Assembly (NCBI GenBank): GCA_029775925.1
Contig: JARVKB010000004.1
Coordinates: forward strand, 1-64,000
Length of the DNA stretch: 64,000 nucleotides
From: Nitrososphaeria archaeon
GTDB lineage: Archaea > Thermoproteota > Nitrososphaeria > Nitrososphaerales > JACAEJ01
Direction of reading: 5' to 3'
Both the position numbers and the translations under genes were made by a program. The notes below the pieces were generated by a model that saw nothing but the letters and a program-made list of their open reading frames with translations, made no database searches and was not told the DNA's origin. Below, piece after piece: positions 34,014 to 42,349 of the stretch (position 1 is its first letter; each line of letters begins with the position of its first letter).

Positions 34014-36136
34014 TGAATTCTACTATGGAAGAGACGATAGAAGCAAGAGACCTTACTACTCGTCAATTAAATAAAGCGCTAAAAGAACTATTAAAAAAGA
34101 CTAAAAGGATTATCATAAACGATCCTAAAGGCAAGCATCATATAGCAGCTGGACTTTGCCAAAAAGCTGAGATCGATATAAACGGTTCTGTTGGTTACTT
34201 TATAGGAACTATGATAGATGGACCAACGATAAGGGTTCATGGCAACGCTGGATGGTTTGCTGGAGATAATATAACATCAGGGGAAGTAATAATCGATGGG
34301 CATGCAGGTAATGGTGCTGGTCAAGGAATTTACGGTGGAGTTGTAGCAATAAAAGGAGACGCTGGCGATCGTGTAGGATCTTTAATGAAACGTGGAACTG
34401 TCATAATAGGTGGAAGCACTGGGATAATGACAGGGTTATACATGATGGGTGGGAAGATAATAGTCCTGGGTAACCTTGGAGACTATGCTGGTGAGTCTAT
34501 AATTGGTGGATGCATAATCTTCACAGGTAATGCCACAAGTTTGGGTAAAAATGCAAAAATAGTCGAATTAGATCAAAATGAGGATAAAGCGATACGCATA
34601 TTGCTTGAGAAATATGGTTTCGAAGCACCTTCATATTTTAGGAAGATAGTCCCAGAAAAACCCCGTCCTTTCCATAAAGAAGTTGAAAAAATAAAAGCGA
34701 AAGTAAGAAGAACTCATATGCACTACCAAGTTTCTATAAACCAAACTCTTTGTAACAAATGCAAAGTCTGTATAAGTTTTTGTCCTAAAAAAGTGTTTGA
34801 TCTTGTAGGAGAGAGAGTAGTCCCAGTCCGAAGCATAGAGTGTGTTGGATGTAGAGTATGCATAGAATACTGCCCAACTCATGCCATAGAGGTCGTGCCT
34901 ATTCCATTAGATTCTAAATATATATGGAATAATTATAGCATTGATGAAATACATCGTAAAGCAGAGTTAGGGTATCCTTTAGTTAGGGGGATGGGGGCCT
35001 GGAGGAAGTTTCCTCATTTTGATGATTTAATTATACTTTGCGCTCAGACATCAAGACCACCTATAGATCATTACAGAGAGCCTTGCAACACCGAAACTGT
35101 AATTGGGACAAGGTTTGCTGAAAGGCCTTTAAAGCTTAAAGCACCAATACTCATAGGAGCAATGTCATTTGGTGCCATAAGTAAAGAAGCCAAGATAGCT
35201 ATAGCAAAGGCTGCCTCGAACGTTGGGATAGCTGTTAATACAGGAGAAGGAGGAATGTTGCCTGAAGAAAGGGAGAATGCGTCGATCTTAATTTCTCAGT
35301 ATGCTTCAGGAAGATTCGGCGTTTCAGCCCGTTATCTTCAGGTATCAGATGCTGTTGAGATAAAGATAGGTCAAGGTGCTAAACCAGGTCAAGGAGGACT
35401 ATTATTAGGAGAGAAAGTAAGTGAGGAGATAGCTAGCGTTAGAGGGATACCTATAGGTACTGATGCCATAAGCCCAGCGCGCCATCTAGACATAGTAGGT
35501 CCTGAAGATTTGAAGATGAAGATAGAGCAGTTAAGAGAAGTTACAGATTGGAAAGTGCCTATAATGGTCAAGTACTCAGCAGGTAGAGTATCTGATGATG
35601 TAAAGATAGCAGCTAAAGCTGGAGCTGACATAGTTGTAGTGGATGGTAAACAAGCAGGTACAGGGGCTGCACCAGAGATTGTTCTTGAACAAGCAGGAAT
35701 GCCAACACTTCTAGCTCTAGTAGAAGCGAACAAAGCCTTGAAGGATTTAGGTCTTAGAGATGAAGTCAACTTGGTAATATCAGGTGGAATAAAAAATGGT
35801 GCAGATATAGCAAAAGCTATAGCGTTAGGAGCTGATGCAGTGGCCATGTCCACATCAATTCTCATATCTATGGGATGCACTGTGTGTGGATTATGTAACA
35901 CTGGTCTTTGTCCAAGGGGAATAGCTACTCAAGATCCTAATTTGAGAAAGAGATTGAAAGTAGATGTTGCTGCAATAAGAGTTGAGAATTATCTAAGAGC
36001 TACTATAGAAGAGCTTAGGATGCTGGCACAGCTAGCTGGGAAGACAGATGTTAGAAACTTTGAACCAGAGGACCTTAGGGCTATTACAGTTGATGTTGCT
36101 GCTATAACAGGTGTCAAGCTAGCTGGAAGAGGCTAA
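34001..36136 (+). CDS. glutamate synthase large protein: GXGXG domain + 2[4Fe-4S] ferredoxin + FMN synthase domain
   Basis: A 711-residue fusion. Residues about 40-215 form the GXGXG beta-helix (VHGNAGWFAGDNITSGEV, IDGHAGNGAGQGIYGGVV, GLYMMGGKIIVLGNLGDYAG). Residues about 240-305 hold two [4Fe-4S] motifs, CNKCKVCISFCP and CVGCRVCIEYCP. Residues about 330-700 are the FMN-binding synthase barrel with MSFGAISKEAKIAIAKAA, GAKPGQGGLLLGEKV, VVDGKQAGTGAAPEI and the [3Fe-4S]-type CTVCGLCNTGLCPRGIA. In many archaea these parts are on separate genes. Together with the amidotransferase it transfers glutamine nitrogen to 2-oxoglutarate. In methylotrophs a similar three-part set makes N-methylglutamate, an alternative here. 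Confidence 0.85.
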   Translation: MEKVVNSTMEETIEARDLTTRQLNKALKELLKKTKRIIINDPKGKHHIAAGLCQKAEIDINGSVGYFIGTMIDGPTIRVHGNAGWFAGDNITSGEVIIDGHAGNGAGQGIYGGVVAIKGDAGDRVGSLMKRGTVIIGGSTGIMTGLYMMGGKIIVLGNLGDYAGESIIGGCIIFTGNATSLGKNAKIVELDQNEDKAIRILLEKYGFEAPSYFRKIVPEKPRPFHKEVEKIKAKVRRTHMHYQVSINQTLCNKCKVCISFCPKKVFDLVGERVVPVRSIECVGCRVCIEYCPTHAIEVVPIPLDSKYIWNNYSIDEIHRKAELGYPLVRGMGAWRKFPHFDDLIILCAQTSRPPIDHYREPCNTETVIGTRFAERPLKLKAPILIGAMSFGAISKEAKIAIAKAASNVGIAVNTGEGGMLPEERENASILISQYASGRFGVSARYLQVSDAVEIKIGQGAKPGQGGLLLGEKVSEEIASVRGIPIGTDAISPARHLDIVGPEDLKMKIEQLREVTDWKVPIMVKYSAGRVSDDVKIAAKAGADIVVVDGKQAGTGAAPEIVLEQAGMPTLLALVEANKALKDLGLRDEVNLVISGGIKNGADIAKAIALGADAVAMSTSILISMGCTVCGLCNTGLCPRGIATQDPNLRKRLKVDVAAIRVENYLRATIEELRMLAQLAGKTDVRNFEPEDLRAITVDVAAITGVKLAGRG

Positions 36137-36174
36137 TCTTAAAAGCTATCAATGTAAAGAATTCTATCGATATT

Positions 36175-36816
36175 ATGAAAGTTGACAAGGCAATACTGAG
36201 CCTGCTTGATAGAATACAAGAGATTATAGCAGAAGCACATAAACTTGAAAACTTGGGTAAGAATCAAATAAATAACGTTTGTGCAGTAGATGTATCTTAT
36301 AATAAAAAAGCGGTAGCTGTAGCAGTAATATGGAGTTGCTTAGAAAAGAAAGTAATAGAGGTAGCAAAATACATTGGCAAACCCTTTTTCCCTTACGTAT
36401 CTGGCTATCTTTTCATGCGTGAAGCTCCTCTTATGATTTCAGCAATTAAAGCTCTTAAAGAGAATATAGATCTGATTTTGGTTGATGGGCATGGTATAGC
36501 TCATCCAAGAAGAGCAGGTCTAGCTGTTTTTGTAGGACTCACTTTAGAAATTCCTACTCTTGGCATTGCAAAGTCTCTTTTAGTTGGGAAGATAGGATCA
36601 TTTGAAGGTATAATTGCTCCAATCTTGTTAAACAATTCCGTAGTTGGAATAGCTTTTAGAGTTCCTGAGACGGGTAAGATCTATTTCGCAAGTCCTGGGC
36701 ATAAGTTAACTGTTGAAGATTCTATTAATATAATTAAACATGAATACAAGAACCTAATAAAGGCTCTAAAGCTAGCTCATCACTCATCAAAATCTCTTTT
36801 AAAGGAAAGTAAATAA
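36175..36816 (+). CDS. nfi: endonuclease V
   Basis: A 213-residue enzyme that nicks DNA (or RNA) near deaminated adenine. Motifs are VCAVDVSYNKKAVAVAV with the catalytic Asp, FPYVSGYLFMREAPLM with Tyr and Glu, and LVDGHGIAHPRRAGLAVFVG with the second Asp. The last helix region NIPTLGIAKSLLVG type segment is also present. Normal length. It heads a short plus-strand unit with ribK. Confidence 0.85.
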   Translation: MKVDKAILSLLDRIQEIIAEAHKLENLGKNQINNVCAVDVSYNKKAVAVAVIWSCLEKKVIEVAKYIGKPFFPYVSGYLFMREAPLMISAIKALKENIDLILVDGHGIAHPRRAGLAVFVGLTLEIPTLGIAKSLLVGKIGSFEGIIAPILLNNSVVGIAFRVPETGKIYFASPGHKLTVEDSINIIKHEYKNLIKALKLAHHSSKSLLKESK

Positions 36817-36826
36817 GCTTTAAGAT

Positions 36827-37549
36827 ATGATAATAAATAGCTTGAAGGATGAACCTAAGAATATAGATAGAGCATGGGAATTAAAGGTAGCGCATATACC
36901 TATACTTGTTGAGCTTTTACTATTAGGAGCAAAAGACACTCCTGTAAAGATTTCAACGATTGAAATCTCAAAAAGAATTGGTAAGTCTCAACAACTTGCC
37001 TCTAAGCATATATTAGAATTAGAGAGTGAAGGCTATATTGAAAGGTTTAAGAGTAATAGACAGTATAGCATAAAGCTAACTGAAAAAGGTTTAAACCAGC
37101 TCATGAAGCTTTATTTGACTTTAAAAGAAGTTTTTGAAGCTATTCCACAAACAATTGAAATTGAGGGTGAATTATTCTCAGGTATTGGTGAAGGTTCTTA
37201 TTATGTATCCTTAGAAGGTTATAGAAGACAATTCATTAATAAACTTGGTTTTGATCCGTATCTTGGAACTTTAAACCTAAGACTTACATCACAAAAAGAT
37301 AGAAAATTAAGGCGTGAGTTAGAGCATTATTTAGGGATAAGAATAGATAGCTTCAAAGATGAGCATAGAACCTATGGTGGAGCAAAGTGCTTTATGGCAG
37401 TTATTAGCGATCGAATTAAAGGTGCTGTAGGAATATTTGAGAGAACACATTATGATGATTCAGTCCTTGAAGTAATATCTCCAATAAACATAAGAAAGGA
37501 GTTAAACTTAAAAGATGGAGATAAAGTTAAGGTTAAGATCTTTTTATGA
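36827..37549 (+). CDS. ribK: CTP-dependent riboflavin kinase with N-terminal winged helix
   Basis: A 240-residue protein. Residues about 20-100 are a winged helix-turn-helix (TIEISKRIGKSQQLASKHILELESEGYIER). Residues about 110-240 are the archaeal RibK cradle-loop barrel: SGIGEGSYYVSLEGYRRQF, LGFDPYLGTLNLRL, and the final DGDKVKVKI. RibK phosphorylates riboflavin to FMN with CTP. Proteins with this HTH fusion in Thermoproteota can also act as a transcriptional regulator (RbkR). FMN is then used by ribL next door, transcribed convergently. Confidence 0.85.
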   Translation: MIINSLKDEPKNIDRAWELKVAHIPILVELLLLGAKDTPVKISTIEISKRIGKSQQLASKHILELESEGYIERFKSNRQYSIKLTEKGLNQLMKLYLTLKEVFEAIPQTIEIEGELFSGIGEGSYYVSLEGYRRQFINKLGFDPYLGTLNLRLTSQKDRKLRRELEHYLGIRIDSFKDEHRTYGGAKCFMAVISDRIKGAVGIFERTHYDDSVLEVISPINIRKELNLKDGDKVKVKIFL

Positions 37550-37560
37550 GTTATTAAAGC

Positions 37561-38202
37561 TTAAAATTCATCAATAATTTTTTTATTTCCAATTATCTTA
37601 GAAGTCTTAATATCTGGCATTTTAGTCCCAAGCCTCACAAATTTTATAGACAAATCATGCTTTTTGGCTTCTTTTTCCAATTCTAATTCATCATACTTCT
37701 GATCATAGCCTAATGCGATTATATCAGGCTTTACCTTAATAACACTCTCAAAAATATTAGCTTCGCTACCTAATATAGCAGCATCTACAAACTTTAACGA
37801 TTTAACCAATTCTAACCTTTGTTCTTCACTGTTAAAAGGGTTACGCCCTTTATTCTTCAAAACTGTCTTATCCCTTGCTATTACTACCACTAAGACATCA
37901 CCAAGACTCTTTGCAGAAGATAAAGTAAATACATGACCAGGGTGTATTACATCGAAAACTCCTCCAGTAAATACTACTTTAATATTCGATCTTCCTAAAT
38001 TAGTAAGCTTAAACTCATTGTTTAATTCTAAAATTAAGTCTTTTTCCTTCATTAAATCACATAACTTCCTCACATGATTTTCTTCTAGATTTAAATCCTT
38101 TGCTAACTCTTTAACAGTACTCTTCTTTCCAAGTAATGAGTTTAAATAAATTTTTATAATCAATTGCTTATATAATTCTTGCATTCTCTCGCCCAATTTC
38201 AA
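37561..38202 (-). CDS. ribL: archaeal FAD synthetase with N-terminal helix-turn-helix
   Basis: A 213-residue protein. Residues 1-70 look like a winged helix (TVKELAKDLNLEENHVRKLCDLMKEK). The remaining part is a nucleotidyltransferase of the RibL/TagD type: VFTGGVFDVIHPGHVFTLS with the HxGH motif, VVVIARDKTV, KGRNPFNSEEQRLELVKSL and KTSKII near the C-terminus. It adenylates FMN to FAD. RibL of euryarchaea is shorter; the HTH extension mirrors that of ribK opposite, suggesting that both carry a similar regulatory module. It converges with ribK with 11 bases between. Confidence 0.8.
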   Translation of the reverse strand: MKLGERMQELYKQLIIKIYLNSLLGKKSTVKELAKDLNLEENHVRKLCDLMKEKDLILELNNEFKLTNLGRSNIKVVFTGGVFDVIHPGHVFTLSSAKSLGDVLVVVIARDKTVLKNKGRNPFNSEEQRLELVKSLKFVDAAILGSEANIFESVIKVKPDIIALGYDQKYDELELEKEAKKHDLSIKFVRLGTKMPDIKTSKIIGNKKIIDEF

Positions 38203-38260
38203 TTCTATACATAAATCTAAATTGATTGATTAATATTGACAATATGCTAAGTTAAATTCA

Positions 38261-39310
38261 TTACCACTCTATCTCAAGTTCTTTAATAAATCTAAGAGAA
38301 TCTAAAAGACCTTCTGCATATCCTATGCTTAGAATAGCTAATTCATATTTACCCATGTTTAGAAACCTTTCTGCATCAGAAATGTAACACTCAACATTCT
38401 CAAAAAGATCGTTAAAATTCTTCTTTTCAGCTTCACTTCTCTCTCTAGCTTTTAATAAAGCCTTCCTAGCACTCATTACATATTTTTTTATCATATTGAC
38501 AGCTAAGATTTTTGCTTTAGAAGAATTATCAGTAATTTGCTCATCATCAATTTTCAATAAAGTTTTCAAGGCATCTATCTCTGTAAAATGGAGTTTTCCT
38601 GGTATTATTATAGCATGGGGAGGTTCACCATAATCCTTGTCGATTAAGCTTTTTATTTTTCCTCCTGATAAAATTTGGGATTCACTACCAATTCTTGAAG
38701 CTATTATCACAAAAGTTTCATCATCAATGATACCTTGTTTAAAATCTTTTTCCATATTCAGTAAAGATTCTAAAGCTTCATTAGGTTTTAGAAAAAAGCC
38801 AGTAGAATGATCGTACTCTAAAAGTATTATAGTATGGAGAAAATGTGTTAAATTTTCATGGATAACTTCATAAACTGTAGCCCTTGGAGTCGATCCTGAT
38901 TTCATTAAAGTTACTATCTTCCCAAATTTGTATACATGAAGACCTGTTTCACCAGGTAAAGCACAAAGAATTGATGAATTATGTATTACATGAGTTTTTA
39001 TACCATATTTCTCAGCTCTTAACCTCAAATCCATATGAGTAGTTGCTACCATAGGGTCTCCTAATGCTATTAAAACTACATCCTTTTTTCTTGCTTGATT
39101 TATTATTTCAAGCCCGTCTTCAATAAAATCTCTACCGACTGTTAATATTTCTTTGCCTATCAAGTTTTGAAGGGAATTTATTTCATATTGAGAAATAGGG
39201 CTCGTATATGCATCAAGATAGACCTTATCAGCCTTTTTTGCAATTTCTAAACTGATTAATGGTATTCCTTTTGCTCCATGTAACCCTAACCCTATGAAGA
39301 ATAATGTCAT
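38261..39310 (-). CDS. dphB: diphthine synthase fused to a DUF357 helical domain
   Basis: A 349-residue protein. Residues 1-255 are a SAM-dependent tetrapyrrole-methylase-fold enzyme: FIGLGLHGAKGIPLISLEIA, VYLDAYTSP, LIALGDPMVATTHMDLRLRA, VIHNSSILCALPGETGLHVYKFG. It methylates the modified histidine of elongation factor 2. Residues about 265-349 match the small archaeal DUF357 family (SDAERFLNMGKYELAILSIG, YAEGLLDSLRF). In several archaea the two are neighbouring genes; here they are one reading frame without any stop or shift. Confidence 0.85.
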   Translation of the reverse strand: MTLFFIGLGLHGAKGIPLISLEIAKKADKVYLDAYTSPISQYEINSLQNLIGKEILTVGRDFIEDGLEIINQARKKDVVLIALGDPMVATTHMDLRLRAEKYGIKTHVIHNSSILCALPGETGLHVYKFGKIVTLMKSGSTPRATVYEVIHENLTHFLHTIILLEYDHSTGFFLKPNEALESLLNMEKDFKQGIIDDETFVIIASRIGSESQILSGGKIKSLIDKDYGEPPHAIIIPGKLHFTEIDALKTLLKIDDEQITDNSSKAKILAVNMIKKYVMSARKALLKARERSEAEKKNFNDLFENVECYISDAERFLNMGKYELAILSIGYAEGLLDSLRFIKELEIEW

Positions 39311-39404
39311 TTTAATCCATTTTATTCATAATCAAGATGCCTATAAATATCATGAAAGAGTGTTTCGTAGTAATTTTAAATAAGTGATTTTTCTTTTTGA
39401 AGAT

Positions 39405-39509
39405 GGGCCTGTGGCTCAGCCAGGTAGAGAGTCATCCTATAACGGCTGGCTCTTAACCAGACAGAGTAAATGGGTTAATAGGTCGTGGGTTCAAATCCCA
39501 CCAGGCCCG
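39405..39509 (+). tRNA. tRNA-Lys(CTT), apparently with two introns
   Basis: Acceptor GGGCCTG (39405-39411) pairs with CAGGCCC (39502-39508), and the T arm GTGGG-TTCAAAT-CCCAC is perfect (39485-39501). The anticodon loop is CTCTTAA (39450-39456). A five-pair anticodon stem TCTGG/CCAGA forms only if two inserts are removed: about 39433-39445 (13 bases) before the stem and about 39462-39479 (18 bases) after it. The insert segments CCTATAAC and GTTAATAGG can pair with each other with one bulge. Intron borders are estimates. A TATA-like TTTTAAATA lies about 30 bases upstream. The 3' CCA is not encoded. Confidence 0.75.
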
Positions 39510-40096
39510 CTACTTTTGTTTTCATAATTTTATAGTATAGTCTTCTTTAATCTCTTAAATGAATTAAGGTCTTTTAGAACGAAGATTGTCTTAATTTCTT
39601 CATATATTTCTTAAATATGTTAACTTATTGATTTGATGTTAACTTATTGATTTGAAACTGATTTTCATAAAATGCAAGCTCCATTCACTAAAGATAATGC
39701 AAACCTCATTTAGGATGAGAAATAGTATTTCTTAAGATCATATTAAAAAGAAGGAGTTTTCTGCTATAAATTTTAACAATATGGAGAGGGTATATAAAAA
39801 CAATAGAGGATACTAATAGCATTTTACAATTTTCTCCTTAAGCATTTATTCTTAACTTTGTAGAAGAATAATTGGACCAAACAAAGATTTATTAAAAATA
39901 ATTTTATAGGCTAGCTCCTAACTAAAAATACTGAACAAAGTTTTGATCTAAACTAATTTGTATTTAAACCTTAGACTTACTTGATAACTAATTAGTCAAA
40001 AATTTAATCCTTAAGAATATTGAAGAAGATTCAATTTTTATGATCTTTTAAAGAGATATGTTTTTATTTACTTAATAAAAGAATAAGGATGAGAAA
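39510..40096. other. long A+T-rich intergenic region with an orphan promoter-like element
   Basis: About 590 bases with no coding ORF. A 19-base tandem duplication is listed separately. At 39791-39798 the sequence GGGTATATAAAAAC is a strong TATA element on the plus strand without an ORF in the following 270 bases, so a small RNA from about 39820 is possible but not supported by any fold I can see. Confidence 0.4.
39617..39654. repeat. tandem 19-bp duplication
   Basis: ATGTTAACTTATTGATTTG occurs twice in direct, adjacent copies (39617-39635 and 39636-39654) without any mismatch. Perfect identity suggests a recent slippage or duplication. It is not part of a gene. Confidence 0.9.
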
Positions 40097-40426
40097 ATGG
40101 CTTTAATAGAAGATGTATTTGGAATAATTTCAGGTAGCATTTCTGGCATACCAACTATAGTTATAATGATTTTTCCCTTCATAGTAGGGCTAATAATTGG
40201 TTTCTTCATAAAAAAACTTCTTAAAATAATGATAATCATAGCAATTTTAGCATTAATAGCATCTTTCCTTGGTATCATTAGTCTTACCAACATAGCTAAT
40301 GAGCTAGGATATCTTGTTTCACTTTACGGACCACAAGTTTACTATTACGTGTCTTTGGTTATAGGTATATTGCCACTTGGTATAGGATTCTTTATCGGCT
40401 TGATAATAGGATTTTTATTAAGTTAA
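40097..40426 (+). CDS. small membrane protein
   Basis: A 109-residue protein of three long hydrophobic stretches (about residues 16-38, 40-62 and 82-108) with glycines such as FIVGLIIGFFIKKLL and GIGFFIGLIIGFLLS. It is the first of three consecutive plus-strand membrane protein genes. No family motif; the repeated GLIIGF motif at both ends may reflect an internal symmetry. Confidence 0.5.
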   Translation: MALIEDVFGIISGSISGIPTIVIMIFPFIVGLIIGFFIKKLLKIMIIIAILALIASFLGIISLTNIANELGYLVSLYGPQVYYYVSLVIGILPLGIGFFIGLIIGFLLS

Positions 40427-40479
40427 ATTCTCTTCTAATGATTAATATTCATAGCTTTTTATCAATATGAGATGAGAAC

Positions 40480-40782
40480 ATGGTCGAGGAGAGAGAAAAG
40501 ATCATAATTAGTGTATTGATAGGGTTGTCACTAACTTTATTGATTATGAGTACTTTTTCTCATATATCACAAGAAATCATAATCTCATTTAATACTTTTT
40601 CAATTATTCCAGTATCAAAAGAAGGATTATCAGAAGGCATTTTTAATCAGAATATAGACATAACTCGACCTAGTTTATTACATCAGCTATCACCATCCGC
40701 TCTTATTAATTTGGCTTTAACTCTAATATTTGCACTATTTTTAAGCTCCATATTATTCTTTATCATTAAGATAAAATCATAA
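40480..40782 (+). CDS. small membrane protein with two helices
   Basis: A 100-residue protein with hydrophobic segments at about residues 8-26 (IIISVLIGLSLTLLIMSTF) and 74-97 (NLALTLIFALFLSSILFFII). The loop of about 45 residues between them is polar and probably outside the cell. It lies between another small membrane protein and a CPBP protease in one direction, possibly an operon. Not recognised. Confidence 0.45.
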   Translation: MVEEREKIIISVLIGLSLTLLIMSTFSHISQEIIISFNTFSIIPVSKEGLSEGIFNQNIDITRPSLLHQLSPSALINLALTLIFALFLSSILFFIIKIKS

Positions 40783-40826
40783 AAAGAATTAAATTGAAGT
40801 AATCATTTTATTGATATGAATGATGA

Positions 40827-41750
40827 TTGTTAATAGAAGGAAATTACAGTAAATCTTCAAAGATTATCGTGCTATCATATATTACGCTTATTTTATTATT
40901 GATAAGTTTGATGATCCTTTCCTTTCCATTAGGTTTATACATAGTCTTTATTTCAGACCTTACAAAGAATTCGATTAACACTCTCGGAGAGTTCGCAGTT
41001 AACTTACTTAGAGGGTTGTTTACTATTCTTTGGCTCTTTTATTTAGTTCTTTTTATCAAAGCTATTCAAGGGCCTCGTTTACCATTGAATAAAGTTCCGA
41101 GATTCGCTTTAAACCATGGACTTAAGTACATTTTTGATAACACTATATCTACATTAGCTGTAACTTTTTCAGCTCTTTTCTTTATTATCTTTTTCATCGG
41201 ATTGCTACAAGAAAGTGCAGGTATTCCGACAGGCTCTCTTCCCCAATTAGATCCAATTTTAATGTTCTTTGCAACTTCTATTGCCCCTATAGAGGAAGAA
41301 ATAATTTTTAGAGTTGCTATTATTGGCACAATATCAATTATTCTTTTATTAGTAAAAGGAAGATATTTTAATCCCTTCAAGGTGTTATGGCATCCATCAA
41401 AGTACATCTTAGAGCTAGGAAAAAAAGCAGATATTAAGATCATTTACTTTTCTATCTTCATCAGTGGATTTTTATTCGGTTATGCACATATAGCATTTGG
41501 AGCAGGATGGGAGGTTGGTAAAGTAACCCAAGCCTCTTTAGCAGGCATTGTTCTAGGTTTGATCTATTTCTTTTACGGGTTTCACGGAGCGGTATTGCTC
41601 CATTGGTCTTTTAACTACTTTATGGATTCATTCTATTATTATGAAATTCTTACTTACTATGCTTTATTTATCTACATAATTATCTTTGGATTGGCTTCTA
41701 TTATATTCTTTTTAATTTATTTTCTTAAGGGCAAAAAAGAATTAGTATAG
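40827..41750 (+). CDS. CPBP-family intramembrane protease (CAAX protease-like)
   Basis: A 307-residue polytopic membrane protein with about seven helices. Motif 1 is APIEEEIIFRVAII (EE-x3-R), motif 2 is ISGFLFGYAHIAFGAG with the expected His, and motif 3 is GAVLLHWSFNYFMD (HxxxN). CPBP proteins are Abi-type glutamic metalloproteases that act on prenylated proteins or peptides. Archaeal members are uncharacterised. The start TTG at 40827 is uncertain. Another, broken CPBP gene lies at 45258. Confidence 0.75.
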   Translation: MLIEGNYSKSSKIIVLSYITLILLLISLMILSFPLGLYIVFISDLTKNSINTLGEFAVNLLRGLFTILWLFYLVLFIKAIQGPRLPLNKVPRFALNHGLKYIFDNTISTLAVTFSALFFIIFFIGLLQESAGIPTGSLPQLDPILMFFATSIAPIEEEIIFRVAIIGTISIILLLVKGRYFNPFKVLWHPSKYILELGKKADIKIIYFSIFISGFLFGYAHIAFGAGWEVGKVTQASLAGIVLGLIYFFYGFHGAVLLHWSFNYFMDSFYYYEILTYYALFIYIIIFGLASIIFFLIYFLKGKKELV

Positions 41751-41827
41751 GATTTTATTATTTATTCTAAAATTTTTGATAGAATAGTTTAACACTAACC
41801 TTATGTATAGGTTTGCTGTGCCGTAAT

Positions 41828-42349
41828 ATGTGCATTTTGGGTAAAAGTGAGCTTATAAAACTGATAGAAAGATACAAGTGCATATACCCTTTCGATCTTG
41901 AGCTCGTGGATGGAGACGGTTATATTTTAACAGTAAAGGAAGAGACCACTTTAAACTATCTAGAGCATAAGAATCTTATATCTTATGAGATTGTATTCAC
42001 GCCACCCGGGTATGTTGCCCATTTAACTGCCAAGAGCAAATATGGACGAATGGGCTTATCTTTTTTAAACGCAGCAAAAGTTCATAGTGGCTTTGTTGGG
42101 AGATTAGCTCTTGAACTTGTCAACCTTAGTAATGATAGGCAACCTATAACAATCAAAAGAGGAGATCCATTAATGCATATAGAGTTTATGACGAGAAAGG
42201 GTGATCCTAACCCTTATACTGGACCTTATCTCTTTCAATATATGAATGATGAAGAGGTGAATATATACATAAACCTACTTTCCAGTGATTTTAAAGATCT
42301 TTATCCAAATCTAAAGATTTTAGCTGAGAAGAGATTAGGAAAAGCATGA
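41828..42349 (+). CDS. dCTP deaminase/dUTPase-family protein
   Basis: About 173 residues. The jelly-roll family motifs are HLTAKSKYGRMGLSF (Ser and Arg that bind phosphate), AKVHSGFVGRLALELVN (with the active-site Glu) and ITIKRGDPLMHIEF. These proteins make dUMP from dCTP or dUTP. The catalytic Glu in LALELV favours a deaminase-like enzyme, but the C-terminal part is diverged. I start at the ATG of MCILGKSEL because family members begin similarly; a TTG at 41813 is also in frame. The stop touches the next gene. Confidence 0.7.
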   Translation: MCILGKSELIKLIERYKCIYPFDLELVDGDGYILTVKEETTLNYLEHKNLISYEIVFTPPGYVAHLTAKSKYGRMGLSFLNAAKVHSGFVGRLALELVNLSNDRQPITIKRGDPLMHIEFMTRKGDPNPYTGPYLFQYMNDEEVNIYINLLSSDFKDLYPNLKILAEKRLGKA

